From NCBI GenBank assembly GCA_946482045.1, contig CAMLPZ010000287.1, forward strand, positions 1 through 5,305: a DNA stretch of 5,305 nucleotides, given 5' to 3'. Each line of letters starts with the position of its first letter. Position 1 is the stretch's first letter. Source of the DNA: an uncultured Asticcacaulis sp. GTDB taxonomy: Bacteria > Pseudomonadota > Alphaproteobacteria > Caulobacterales > Caulobacteraceae. The notes below the pieces were generated by a model. It saw only the letters and a program-made list of their open reading frames with translations, searched no databases and was not told the DNA's origin. Positions 1 to 5,305 of this stretch are shown in pieces. The position numbers and the translations under genes were made by a program.

Positions 1-130
1 GTTCATCGGGGTTAAAGGCCAGTGCCTTCCAAATAATGCCACATTTAAGAAGGCGCTTTAAAACCGCACGCTGCCAGGCATGAAAAAGGGAAAGAGCCAG
101 GCACCGCCGTTTTAAAGAGGAACCTCGTTC

Positions 131-145
131 CGTCAAAAACTGACG
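131..145. repeat. Short inverted repeat, arms CGTCA/TGACG
   Basis: The arms CGTCA (131-135) and TGACG (141-145) are separated by five bases. It could be a small hairpin early in a minus-strand transcript or a protein-binding site. The TGACG half also occurs at 228-232 and 282-286. With arms of only five bases it may be chance. Confidence 0.25.
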
Positions 146-154
146 CAAAGAGGA

Positions 155-164
155 AACAGGGTGG
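155..164 (+). repeat. Direct repeat AACAGGGTGG, copy 1 (copy 2 at 351-360)
   Basis: The ten bases AACAGGGTGG occur here and again at 351-360, 196 bp apart, and each is preceded by a purine-rich GGA-type stretch. The two copies bracket the operator and promoter region. No function is recognised, and a duplicated protein site or chance are both possible. Confidence 0.3.
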
Positions 165-168
165 ATTT

Positions 169-197
169 CATATATTGATATCTGACAACGCTGTCAA
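169..197 (-). promoter_or_regulatory. Possible divergent sigma-70-type promoter
   Basis: Read on the minus strand, 197-192 spells a perfect TTGACA -35 box. After 17 bases, 174-169 spells TATATG, which matches four of six -10 positions. Transcription would start near 162 and leave the window to the left. The -35 box is part of the right arm of the operator at 182-197, so a bound repressor would block it. No convincing divergent start codon is visible, so the transcript's product is unknown. Confidence 0.4.
182..197. promoter_or_regulatory. LacI-family-type operator, upstream copy (O1)
   Basis: CTGACAACGCTGTCAA is an imperfect 16-bp palindrome with a central CG step, the usual layout of LacI/GalR-family operators. 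It shares the nine bases CGCTGTCAA with the second copy at 291-306, and together they suggest an ideal site TTGACAGCGCTGTCAA. The centres lie 109 bp apart, about ten helical turns, which would allow one tetrameric repressor to loop the DNA. The regulator is not in the window, and assignment to the LacI family rests on site shape only. Confidence 0.6.
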
Positions 198-280
198 ATA
201 AATAATGAAAGTAAAAATATTTTTCTTTGACGAAACGGCGTTATCCTTTGTTTTATAAGGAAACGCTTAAAGCAACCGAC

Positions 281-310
281 TTGACGCCGGTTGATAGCGC
301 TGTCAATAAT
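281..310 (+). promoter_or_regulatory. Main candidate promoter of the GH3 gene (P1)
   Basis: TTGACG (281-286, five of six consensus) and AATAAT (305-310, five of six) are separated by 18 bases. A start near 317 would give a leader of about 120 nt before the ATG at 440. The operator at 291-306 fills the spacer and touches the -10 box, so a bound repressor would exclude RNA polymerase. This is the best sigma-70-like match I found upstream of the hydrolase. Confidence 0.55.
291..306. promoter_or_regulatory. LacI-family-type operator, promoter copy (O2)
   Basis: TTGATAGCGCTGTCAA is a 16-bp palindrome with only one mismatched pair (T295 against G302) and a central GCGC. It lies between the -35 and -10 boxes of P1. 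The near-perfect symmetry, the CG centre and the second copy at 182-197 make a real repressor site likely. A beta-glucoside or cellobiose-responsive LacI-family regulator would fit the hydrolase downstream, but the ligand is inference. Confidence 0.7.
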
Positions 311-385
311 CCGCGCGGGAGAACCGGAGCTATAAATCATCCGGAACAGGAACAGGGTGGCCGTGGTTGCAGGTGTTGACCTGGA

Positions 386-414
386 CTGACGGTTACGATC
401 AAACTGAATAAAAT
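386..414 (+). promoter_or_regulatory. Possible second, proximal promoter of the GH3 gene (P2)
   Basis: CTGACG (386-391, four of six) and TAAAAT (409-414, five of six) are separated by 17 bases. Transcription would start near 421 and give a leader of about 20 nt to the ATG at 440. It is weaker than P1 and carries no obvious operator. If used, it would bypass the 291-306 operator and would rule out the TTG at 419 as a start. Confidence 0.3.
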
Positions 415-430
415 AACATTGGATTGCAGC

Positions 431-435
431 GGGAG
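431..435 (+). promoter_or_regulatory. Ribosome binding site deciding the GH3 start
   Basis: GGGAG lies four bases before the ATG at 440. The spacing is slightly short, but it is the only Shine-Dalgarno-like stretch near any candidate start: the TTG at 419 and the ATG at 500 have none. Confidence 0.5.
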
Positions 436-439
436 CACT

Positions 440-3046
440 ATGTCCGTCACACGTCACGCCTTCGGGCCGACTACCTTGCGCGGTTCGCGCACCTTGAAAA
501 TGACGCTGAAGTCAGGACTGGGTATCGCACTCGTCCTGGCCCTGGGTGTGGCCGGCGCCGCCGAAGCCAAGAAGGCCAAGACAGCGGCCGCCAAGCCCGC
601 CGCGGCCGAAGAAATTATCACGGTCGATCCCGCATGGCCGGTGGTCGAAGACGCAGGCATCGTCGACGCCAAGACCGAAAAGCGCATCGACGAGATCATG
701 GCGCAGATGACTCTGGAAGAGAAGGTCGGCCAGACCATCCAGGCCGACATCAACTTCATCAAACCGGAAGAATTGAAGGAATATCCGCTGGGCTCGATCC
801 TGGCCGGCGGCAATTCGTCGCCGAAGCAGAACGAGCGCGCTACACCGGAAGAGTGGCTGCAGTTGGCCGATGACTACTGGCGCGCCAACGATGCCCGCAA
901 GACCAAGGTCCGTATCCCGCTGCTGTTCGGTATCGATGCCGTCCACGGTCACGCCAACATGGTCGGCGCCATCGTCTTCCCGCACAATGTCGGCCTGGGC
1001 GCCGCCCACAATCCGGACCTGATCGAGAAGATCGGCGAAGTCACCGCCAAGGAGATGTCGCTGGCCGGGGTCGACTGGACCTTCGCCCCGACCGTCGCCG
1101 TGCCGCGCGACAAGCGCTGGGGCCGCGCCTATGAAGGCTATTCCGAAAATCCGGCTGATGTCGCAGCTTACTCCGGCCGCATGGTCGAAGGCCTTCAGGG
1201 TGATGACGGCGGCCGCAATGGCATCAAGCCGGGCCGCATCATGTCGACCGCCAAGCACTATCTCGGCGATGGCGGCACCAAGGACGGCAAAGACCAGGGC
1301 GATGCGATCCTGAGCGAAGCCGACCTCGTCAACATCCATAATGCCGGCTATCCGCCCGCCATCAAGGCCGGCGCACTCTCGGTCATGGTCTCCTTCTCTT
1401 CGTGGAATGGCCAGAAGCTGACCGGTTCGAAACACATCATCACCGGCGCCCTCAAGCAGCGCATGGGCTTTGACGGTTTCGCCGTCACCGACTGGAACGC
1501 CCAGGGGCAAGTGCCGGGCTGCACCAACGAAAGCTGCCCGATCGCCATGAATGCCGGCGTCGACATGTTTATGGCGCCCGACAGCTGGAAGGGCCTGTAC
1601 AAGAACACCCTCACCCAGGTGAAGGACGGCACCATCCCGATGGCGCGCCTCGATGACGCCGTGCGCCGTATCCTGCGCGCCAAGATCAAGGGTGGCCTGT
1701 TCGAACTGGAAGCCCCGAAGGACCGTCCGCTGGCCGGCAAGTGGGACCAGCTGGGTTCGGCCGAAAGCCGCGCCGTCGCCCGTCAGGCCGTGCGTGAATC
1801 GCTGGTCCTGATCAAGAACCAGGGCGGCGTCCTGCCGCTGAAGGCGAATGCGCGTATCCTGGTCACCGGTGACGGCGCCGACAATATCGGCAAGCAGTCC
1901 GGCGGCTGGACCATTACCTGGCAGGGCACCGGCAATGCCAACTCAGACTTCCCGAACGGTCAGTCGATCTATGGCGGCATCGCCGAGGCCGTGAAGGCGG
2001 CCGGCGGTACGGCCTCCTTGAGCGTCGGCGGTGTCTACAAGGAAAAGCCGGACGTAGCCATTGTCGTCATCGGCGAAGACCCCTATGCCGAATTCCAGGG
2101 CGACCGCGCCAACCTAGCCTACAAGAACGGCGACCGCAGCGAGCTTGACATGATCAAGAAGCTGAAGGCCGAGGGCATCAAGGTCGTGACCGTCTTCCTG
2201 TCGGGCCGTCCCCTGTGGACTAACGACTATATCAATGCCTCCGACGCCTTTGTCGCGGCCTTCCTGCCGGGCTCCGAAGGCGGCGGCGTAGCCGACGTCC
2301 TGATCGGTGACGCCAATAAGCAGCCGCGCAACGACTTCAAGGGCAAGTTGACCTTCTCTTGGCCGAAAAAGGCCAATCAGGGGCCGCTCAATGTCGGCAT
2401 GCCGGGTTATGATCCGCAGTTCGCCTATGGCTACGGCCTGACCTACAAGGACAATGGTGATGTCGCACCGCTGTCCGAAGAGTCGGGCCTCGGCAACGAA
2501 GCTGTCGTCAATGTCGATACCTATTTCGCTGCTGGCCGCATCAAGGCGCCGTGGAAGCTGCAACTGGCCGACATGAACGGCATCGCCGAAGGCGACCTGG
2601 CGACCTTCTCCAGCCCTGGCGGCATGGTGACGCAAAGCGCCGTCGACGCCAACAACCAGCAGGAAGCCGGCCGTTCGCTGGTCTTCAAGGGCAGGGGCCT
2701 GGCCGCCATCGTCGGTGAGCCCGTCAACCTGAGCCGCCAGACGACGGGCAAGATGACGGTTGCTATCCGCTACCGCCTCGACGCCCCGCTGCAAGGGCCG
2801 GTCGTCATGGCCATGGGCCACAGCCTGAACGTCCTGCAGACGGTCGAGGTCTCCAAGGCGCTGACCGCTCCGGTCGGCGAATGGAAGACGTTGAAGATCA
2901 CGCTCGACTGCTTTGTCGCCGCCGGCCAGGACATGAACGCGGTGTCGATCCCGTTCGCGATTGGCTCGGAAAAGCCGCTGTCGATCAGCTATTCCAGCAT
3001 CAAGCTGGAGTCGGACGAAGGCGATGCGACCTGCCCGGCGCGGTAA
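440..3046 (+). CDS. Secreted GH3 exo-beta-glucosidase/glucan glucohydrolase (ExoP type)
   Basis: This 868-residue GH3 enzyme should release glucose from the non-reducing end of beta-1,4/1,3-glucans or cello-oligosaccharides in the periplasm or outside. Residues 1-43 are a Sec signal peptide with a probable cut after AEA43, followed by a Lys/Ala-rich linker (44-58). The barrel domain spans about 65-430, the second GH3 domain about 447-675, and a beta-rich ExoP-type C-terminal domain about 685-868. By comparison with barley ExoI, D351 in VTDW is the nucleophile. E551 in the GEDPYAEFQGD motif is the likely acid/base, with E546 close by. D166 (GIDAVHG), R229 (WGR) and K272-H273 bind substrate, and W352 with W494 forms the aromatic clamp. 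C361 and C366 could form a disulfide. The start at 440 has a ribosome binding site. An ATG at 500 would give a more compact signal peptide but has no such site, and a TTG at 419 is also in frame. The gene stands alone before a terminator. The exact substrate cannot be read from sequence. Confidence 0.95.
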   Translation: MSVTRHAFGPTTLRGSRTLKMTLKSGLGIALVLALGVAGAAEAKKAKTAAAKPAAAEEIITVDPAWPVVEDAGIVDAKTEKRIDEIMAQMTLEEKVGQTIQADINFIKPEELKEYPLGSILAGGNSSPKQNERATPEEWLQLADDYWRANDARKTKVRIPLLFGIDAVHGHANMVGAIVFPHNVGLGAAHNPDLIEKIGEVTAKEMSLAGVDWTFAPTVAVPRDKRWGRAYEGYSENPADVAAYSGRMVEGLQGDDGGRNGIKPGRIMSTAKHYLGDGGTKDGKDQGDAILSEADLVNIHNAGYPPAIKAGALSVMVSFSSWNGQKLTGSKHIITGALKQRMGFDGFAVTDWNAQGQVPGCTNESCPIAMNAGVDMFMAPDSWKGLYKNTLTQVKDGTIPMARLDDAVRRILRAKIKGGLFELEAPKDRPLAGKWDQLGSAESRAVARQAVRESLVLIKNQGGVLPLKANARILVTGDGADNIGKQSGGWTITWQGTGNANSDFPNGQSIYGGIAEAVKAAGGTASLSVGGVYKEKPDVAIVVIGEDPYAEFQGDRANLAYKNGDRSELDMIKKLKAEGIKVVTVFLSGRPLWTNDYINASDAFVAAFLPGSEGGGVADVLIGDANKQPRNDFKGKLTFSWPKKANQGPLNVGMPGYDPQFAYGYGLTYKDNGDVAPLSEESGLGNEAVVNVDTYFAAGRIKAPWKLQLADMNGIAEGDLATFSSPGGMVTQSAVDANNQQEAGRSLVFKGRGLAAIVGEPVNLSRQTTGKMTVAIRYRLDAPLQGPVVMAMGHSLNVLQTVEVSKALTAPVGEWKTLKITLDCFVAAGQDMNAVSIPFAIGSEKPLSISYSSIKLESDEGDATCPAR

Positions 3047-3067
3047 TCCGACGCCTGTTATAGTTAC

Positions 3068-3110
3068 AAAAATCCCCGTCCGGGCCACGCGCCCGGGCGG
3101 GGATTTTGCT
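3068..3110 (+). terminator. Strong intrinsic terminator after the GH3 gene
   Basis: The arms 3071-3085 and 3091-3105 pair over 15 positions with a single G-U wobble (3079 with 3097) around a five-base loop. Two further A-T pairs extend the stem. A T-rich tail (3103-3116, interrupted by G and C) follows. The hairpin starts 22 bases after the stop codon, so the hydrolase is probably transcribed separately from the Kelch gene. A-rich sequence on the left side could let it also work on the minus strand. Confidence 0.88.
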
Positions 3111-3135
3111 TTGTTATGCAAAGGTCATATATAAA
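3106..3135 (+). promoter_or_regulatory. Candidate promoter for the Kelch gene
   Basis: TATAAA (3130-3135) matches five of six -10 positions in a very AT-rich patch. The best -35 at a legal distance is TTGCTT (3106-3111, three of six, 18-base spacer), which lies in the tail of the terminator. Transcription would begin near 3142, inside the palindrome at 3137-3150. The weak -35 suggests that an activator may be needed or that the promoter is weak. Confidence 0.35.
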
Positions 3136-3136
3136 T

Positions 3137-3150
3137 TGTAATCCATTACA
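3137..3150. promoter_or_regulatory. Perfect-arm palindrome at the Kelch promoter
   Basis: TGTAATCCATTACA has two perfect six-base arms around a two-base centre. It lies two bases downstream of the candidate -10 box and over the predicted transcription start, a classic place for a repressor. Its sequence differs from the operators upstream of the hydrolase, so a different regulator is likely. The regulator family cannot be named from the site alone. Confidence 0.5.
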
Positions 3151-3215
3151 CTCTGTGCATGATACCGGCGACAACTGTTGAGTGGAGCCCGGATTTGCAA
3201 ACCCTTTTCCCCCAA

Positions 3216-4205
3216 ATGCTTACCCGCCGGACTCTGGTCCTGGGGCTTGTGACCGCCGCTTTGATCGCCGGAGCGGCCACACCGTCGTTCAGCGAAACGC
3301 TCAAATGGACGCAGGTCCAGGGAGAGGGGGCGCCGGCGGCGCGTCACGAAAGCGCCGCAGCCGCGCTGGACGGCCGTATTTATGTTATCGGCGGCCGCGG
3401 CGAGCGCCCGCTCGACATCTATGACACGAAGACGGGCAAGTGGACCAAGGGCGCTCAGCCGCCGTTCGAAATGAACCACGTCCAGGCCGTCACCCACGGC
3501 GGCAAGATCTACATCATCGGCGCACTCAAGGGGCCGTTCCCCGAGGAACAGATCGTCTCGCACGTCCAGATCTACGATCCGCGCGGCGACCAATGGAGCC
3601 AAGGCGCTGAAATCCCAGCCGAACGCCGACGTGGCGGCGCCGGGCTGGTCGTCCATAACGGCCTGTTCTACCTCATCGGCGGCAACGCCCGCGGGCACAA
3701 TTCCGGTTTCGTGGCGTGGACCGACAGCTTCAATCCGGTGACGGGGGAGTGGAAGGTCCTGGCCGATGCACCGCGCCCGCGCGACCATTTCCACGCGGCG
3801 GTCCTGAACGGGAAGATCTACGCCGCTGGCGGCCGCCGCAGCGCGTTCGACGCCGGCAAGCCGATGGAGCTGACCATCTCCGAAATGGATGTCTACGACA
3901 TCGCCTCCAACAGCTGGACGACGGTCGCAGCGCCCTTGCCAACACCGCGCGCCGGGTCTTCGGCCATTGTCCGCGGCGGTAAGATTGTCGTCATCGGTGG
4001 CGAGAGCGGCAGCCAGGTCGCGGGCCACGCCGAGGTCGAAGCCTTCGATCCGAAAACCGGCGCGTGGACTGCCCTGCCGCCCCTGCCGGTCGGCCGTCAC
4101 GGCTTTCAAGTCGTTGATATTAAAGGCACTACACACGTCATCGCCGGCAGCGGCAACCGGGGCGGCGGACCTGAACTCGCCGATCACTGGGCTTTGAACA
4201 AATAA
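3216..4205 (+). CDS. Exported Kelch-repeat six-bladed beta-propeller protein
   Basis: From the ATG at 3216 the product is 329 residues. It begins with an export signal (1-26, probable cut SFS/ETL) that has the twin-arginine-like run TRRTL, so Tat export is possible as well as Sec. Six Kelch blades follow, each with a hydrophobic-Gly-Gly turn: G59-G60, G102 (with Ala instead of the second Gly), G155-G156, G205-G206, G261-G262 and a degenerate GSG at 311-313. Conserved Tyr and Trp follow in most blades. The N-terminal KWTQV strand probably closes the last blade. Start choice is uncertain: an ATG at 3159 adds 19 residues including acidic ones, and a TTG at 3195 has GGAG seven bases upstream. Exported Kelch propellers include sialic acid epimerase NanM and galactose-oxidase-like proteins. 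No copper-oxidase domain is present, and I cannot confirm NanM activity. Its place beside a sugar symporter suggests a periplasmic role in sugar handling, which is inference. Confidence 0.85.
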   Translation: MLTRRTLVLGLVTAALIAGAATPSFSETLKWTQVQGEGAPAARHESAAAALDGRIYVIGGRGERPLDIYDTKTGKWTKGAQPPFEMNHVQAVTHGGKIYIIGALKGPFPEEQIVSHVQIYDPRGDQWSQGAEIPAERRRGGAGLVVHNGLFYLIGGNARGHNSGFVAWTDSFNPVTGEWKVLADAPRPRDHFHAAVLNGKIYAAGGRRSAFDAGKPMELTISEMDVYDIASNSWTTVAAPLPTPRAGSSAIVRGGKIVVIGGESGSQVAGHAEVEAFDPKTGAWTALPPLPVGRHGFQVVDIKGTTHVIAGSGNRGGGPELADHWALNK

Positions 4206-4261
4206 GGCGATCGCATAACCCCGCTATCGCAGGATTGATTCTACTGTTAGCCTGTGGTTAA

Positions 4262-4280
4262 GTCATATTAATTGTATGAC
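4262..4280. promoter_or_regulatory. Palindrome upstream of the symporter gene
   Basis: GTCATATTAATTGTATGAC has six-base arms GTCATA/TATGAC around a seven-base AT-rich centre, 36 bases before the symporter ATG. It is a good candidate operator in the 111-bp gap. Possible -10-like hexamers overlap it (CATATT at 4264-4269), but no good -35 is present, so I do not call a promoter. Pieces of it (GTCATAT and AATTGTA) recur upstream of the Kelch gene at 3124-3140 with two extra bases between them. Confidence 0.45.
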
Positions 4281-4302
4281 ATATCGGCCCGCTAAAGAGG
4301 CC

Positions 4303-4308
4303 GGGGGA
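4303..4308 (+). promoter_or_regulatory. Ribosome binding site of the symporter gene
   Basis: GGGGGA lies eight bases before the ATG at 4317. This fixes the start and agrees with the N-terminal alignment to vSGLT. Confidence 0.6.
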
Positions 4309-4316
4309 ACGGGAAC

Positions 4317-5305
4317 ATGCCTGATTTAAAACAGTATCTGCCGGCGCAGAGCTTTCTCTCCAGCATCGACATCTGGATTGTGCTTTTCTATGCCGTGTCC
4401 ATCTTCATCCTGGCTCAGGTCGTCTCGCGCCGCAAAGCCGGCGAAGAGAAGTCGTCCAAGGGCTACTTCCTGGCCAACAACCAGCTGCCGTGGTGGGCCA
4501 TCGGCGCGTCGCTGATTGCCGCCAACATCTCGGCCGAACAGATCGTCGGCATGTCGGGATCTGGCTACAAGATCGGCCTGGCCATCGCTTCGTACGAGTG
4601 GATGGCGGCGATTACGCTCATCATCGTCGGCAAGTACTTCCTGCCGGTCTTCCTGCGCAACGGTGTCATGACCATGCCGGGTTTCCTGGAGCAACGCTTC
4701 GGCCCCAGCGTGAAGTACCTGATGGCCGTCTTCTGGCTGATCCTCTACGTCTTCGTTAACCTGACCTCGATCCTGTGGCTGGGGGCGACCGCAGTGGTGA
4801 CCGTGACCGGCCTTGATCCCTTCTGGGTGCTGGCGGGCCTCGGCGTCTTTGCCCTATTGTACCAGCTGACCGGCGGTCTCAAGGCCGTGGCCATGACCGA
4901 TATCGTCCAGGTGACCCTGCTGGTCCTGGGCGGCCTGATCATCACCGGCCTGACCCTGACCAAGATCGGTGGAACGCAGGACATGGCGGGCTTTGTTGCT
5001 GGCTTCAACAGGCTGCACACAGAGTTTCCGGACCATTTCAAGATGATCCTGGACGAGGCATCGCCGCACTATAAGGAACTGCCGGGTCTGGCGGTCATCC
5101 TGGGCGGCATGTGGATCATGAACATCTCCTACTGGGGCTTCAACCAGTACATCATCCAGCGCGCCCTGGCCGCCAAGGACCTGCCCGAAGCGCAGAAGGG
5201 CATCGCCTTCGCCGCCTATCTCAAGCTGCTGATGCCCTTGATCGTGGTCGTGCCCGGCCTGGCCGCCCTCGTGCTGGCGCCCGACCTGGCCCGTCCGGAC
5301 CAGGC
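4317..5305 (+). CDS. Sodium:sugar symporter, vSGLT-like (SSS family), 3' end cut off
   Basis: The first 329 codons of an inner-membrane solute:sodium symporter of the LeuT fold; the rest runs past the window. From memory, it follows Vibrio parahaemolyticus vSGLT closely through long stretches such as SLIAANISAEQ, ASYEW and YWGFNQYIIQR. Galactose-site residues of vSGLT have counterparts: N70, E74 and Q75 (N64, E68, Q69), E94 (E88), N269 (N260), the gate tyrosine Y272 (Y263) and K303 (K294). D195 sits in the GGLKAVAMTD segment typical of the family. Hydrophobic segments occur at about 17-36, 59-82, 91-113, 134-163, 168-184, 195-215, 256-276 and 299-320. Glucose or galactose uptake driven by Na+ is the likely role, matching glucose released by the upstream hydrolase. 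vSGLT is about 540 residues, so about 200 are missing here. The gene may be read through from the Kelch gene, since the gap has no strong terminator. Confidence 0.93.
   Translation, partial: MPDLKQYLPAQSFLSSIDIWIVLFYAVSIFILAQVVSRRKAGEEKSSKGYFLANNQLPWWAIGASLIAANISAEQIVGMSGSGYKIGLAIASYEWMAAITLIIVGKYFLPVFLRNGVMTMPGFLEQRFGPSVKYLMAVFWLILYVFVNLTSILWLGATAVVTVTGLDPFWVLAGLGVFALLYQLTGGLKAVAMTDIVQVTLLVLGGLIITGLTLTKIGGTQDMAGFVAGFNRLHTEFPDHFKMILDEASPHYKELPGLAVILGGMWIMNISYWGFNQYIIQRALAAKDLPEAQKGIAFAAYLKLLMPLIVVVPGLAALVLAPDLARPDQ

Larger units (their letters stand above)
1..165. other. Left flank without a confident gene
   Basis: All three plus-strand frames hit stops early (at 13-15, 59-61 and 81-83), so this is at most the last few codons of an upstream plus-strand gene. 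On the minus strand one frame is free of stops from 193 down to the window edge. It has no ATG, its only plausible starts are TTG codons without a ribosome binding site, and its third-position GC is about half, unlike the strongly GC-biased genes to the right. I therefore do not call a gene. The stretch also holds a 9-bp inverted repeat (56-64 against 109-117) and a 5-bp-arm inverted repeat at 131-145, described separately. Confidence 0.5.

Noticed and set aside
56..117. Inverted repeat CTTTAAAAC/GTTTTAAAG as a terminator or mobile-element end
   Set aside because: The arms are A/T-rich and 44 bases apart, with no T-tract, target duplication or transposase nearby. They probably arose by chance in an AT-rich region.
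227..259. Promoter from TTGACG (227-232) and TATAAG (254-259)
   Set aside because: Both boxes match well, but the 21-base spacer is too long for a sigma-70 promoter.
194..457. Minus-strand reading frame of 87 codons across the hydrolase promoter
   Set aside because: It lies over both candidate promoters and the downstream operator, has no ribosome binding site, and its translation shows no domain or sensible composition.
512..1510. Minus-strand reading frame of 332 codons inside the GH3 gene
   Set aside because: It is antisense to a gene with clear catalytic motifs. Long antisense frames are common in GC-rich genes, and the product has no recognisable domain.
2114..3121. Minus-strand reading frame of 335 codons over the GH3 3' end
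   Set aside because: Antisense shadow of the hydrolase. It would start beyond the terminator hairpin, and the translation looks like a frame-shifted composition.
3114..4187. Minus-strand reading frame of 357 codons over the Kelch gene
   Set aside because: It is slightly longer than the Kelch frame, but the Kelch repeats and export signal on the plus strand are unmistakable, whereas the antisense product is an Arg/Asp/Ala-rich artefact.
4208..4230. Hairpin GCGAT/ATCGC after the Kelch stop codon as a terminator
   Set aside because: The stem has only five pairs with a 13-base loop and no following T-run, so it is unlikely to stop transcription. Read-through into the symporter remains possible.
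1..5305. CRISPR array, tRNA, rRNA, insertion sequence or phage signals
   Set aside because: No regularly spaced repeats, no tRNA-like cloverleaf or rRNA segments, and no transposase or integrase frame were seen on either strand.

Overview
The window looks like part of a plant-polysaccharide or oligosaccharide utilisation locus from an alphaproteobacterium. GC content by eye is about 60% in the genes, with strongly GC-rich third codon positions and AT-rich intergenic gaps. Protein style and gene content suggest Caulobacterales, perhaps Asticcacaulis, but this is an impression and no phylogenetic marker is present.

Layout. Positions 1-439 contain no confident gene but are dense in regulatory signals. 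Two copies of a LacI-family-style operator (half-site TTGACAGCGC) have centres 109 bp apart. One sits inside the spacer of a good plus-strand promoter. The other overlaps the -35 of a possible minus-strand promoter. Positions 440-3046 encode a secreted glycoside hydrolase family 3 (GH3) exo-beta-glucosidase/glucanase of the ExoP/barley ExoI type, with its catalytic residues visible and an extra C-terminal domain. A strong intrinsic terminator follows at about 3068-3110. Positions 3216-4205 encode an exported six-bladed Kelch beta-propeller protein of unknown function. A 111-bp gap with a palindrome leads to a sodium:sugar symporter very close to Vibrio vSGLT (4317 to the window end, cut off on the right).

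How they may work together (inference): the GH3 enzyme releases glucose from beta-glucan or cello-oligosaccharides outside the inner membrane, and the Na+-coupled symporter imports the monosaccharide. The Kelch protein lies between them and could be a periplasmic sugar-binding, epimerase or oxidase-like accessory. The three genes share a direction but probably form at least two transcription units, because of the terminator after the first and the separate palindromes before the second and third.

The enzymes themselves belong to known families. The least described parts are the intergenic control elements and the role of the Kelch protein. I do not see a clearly novel system.
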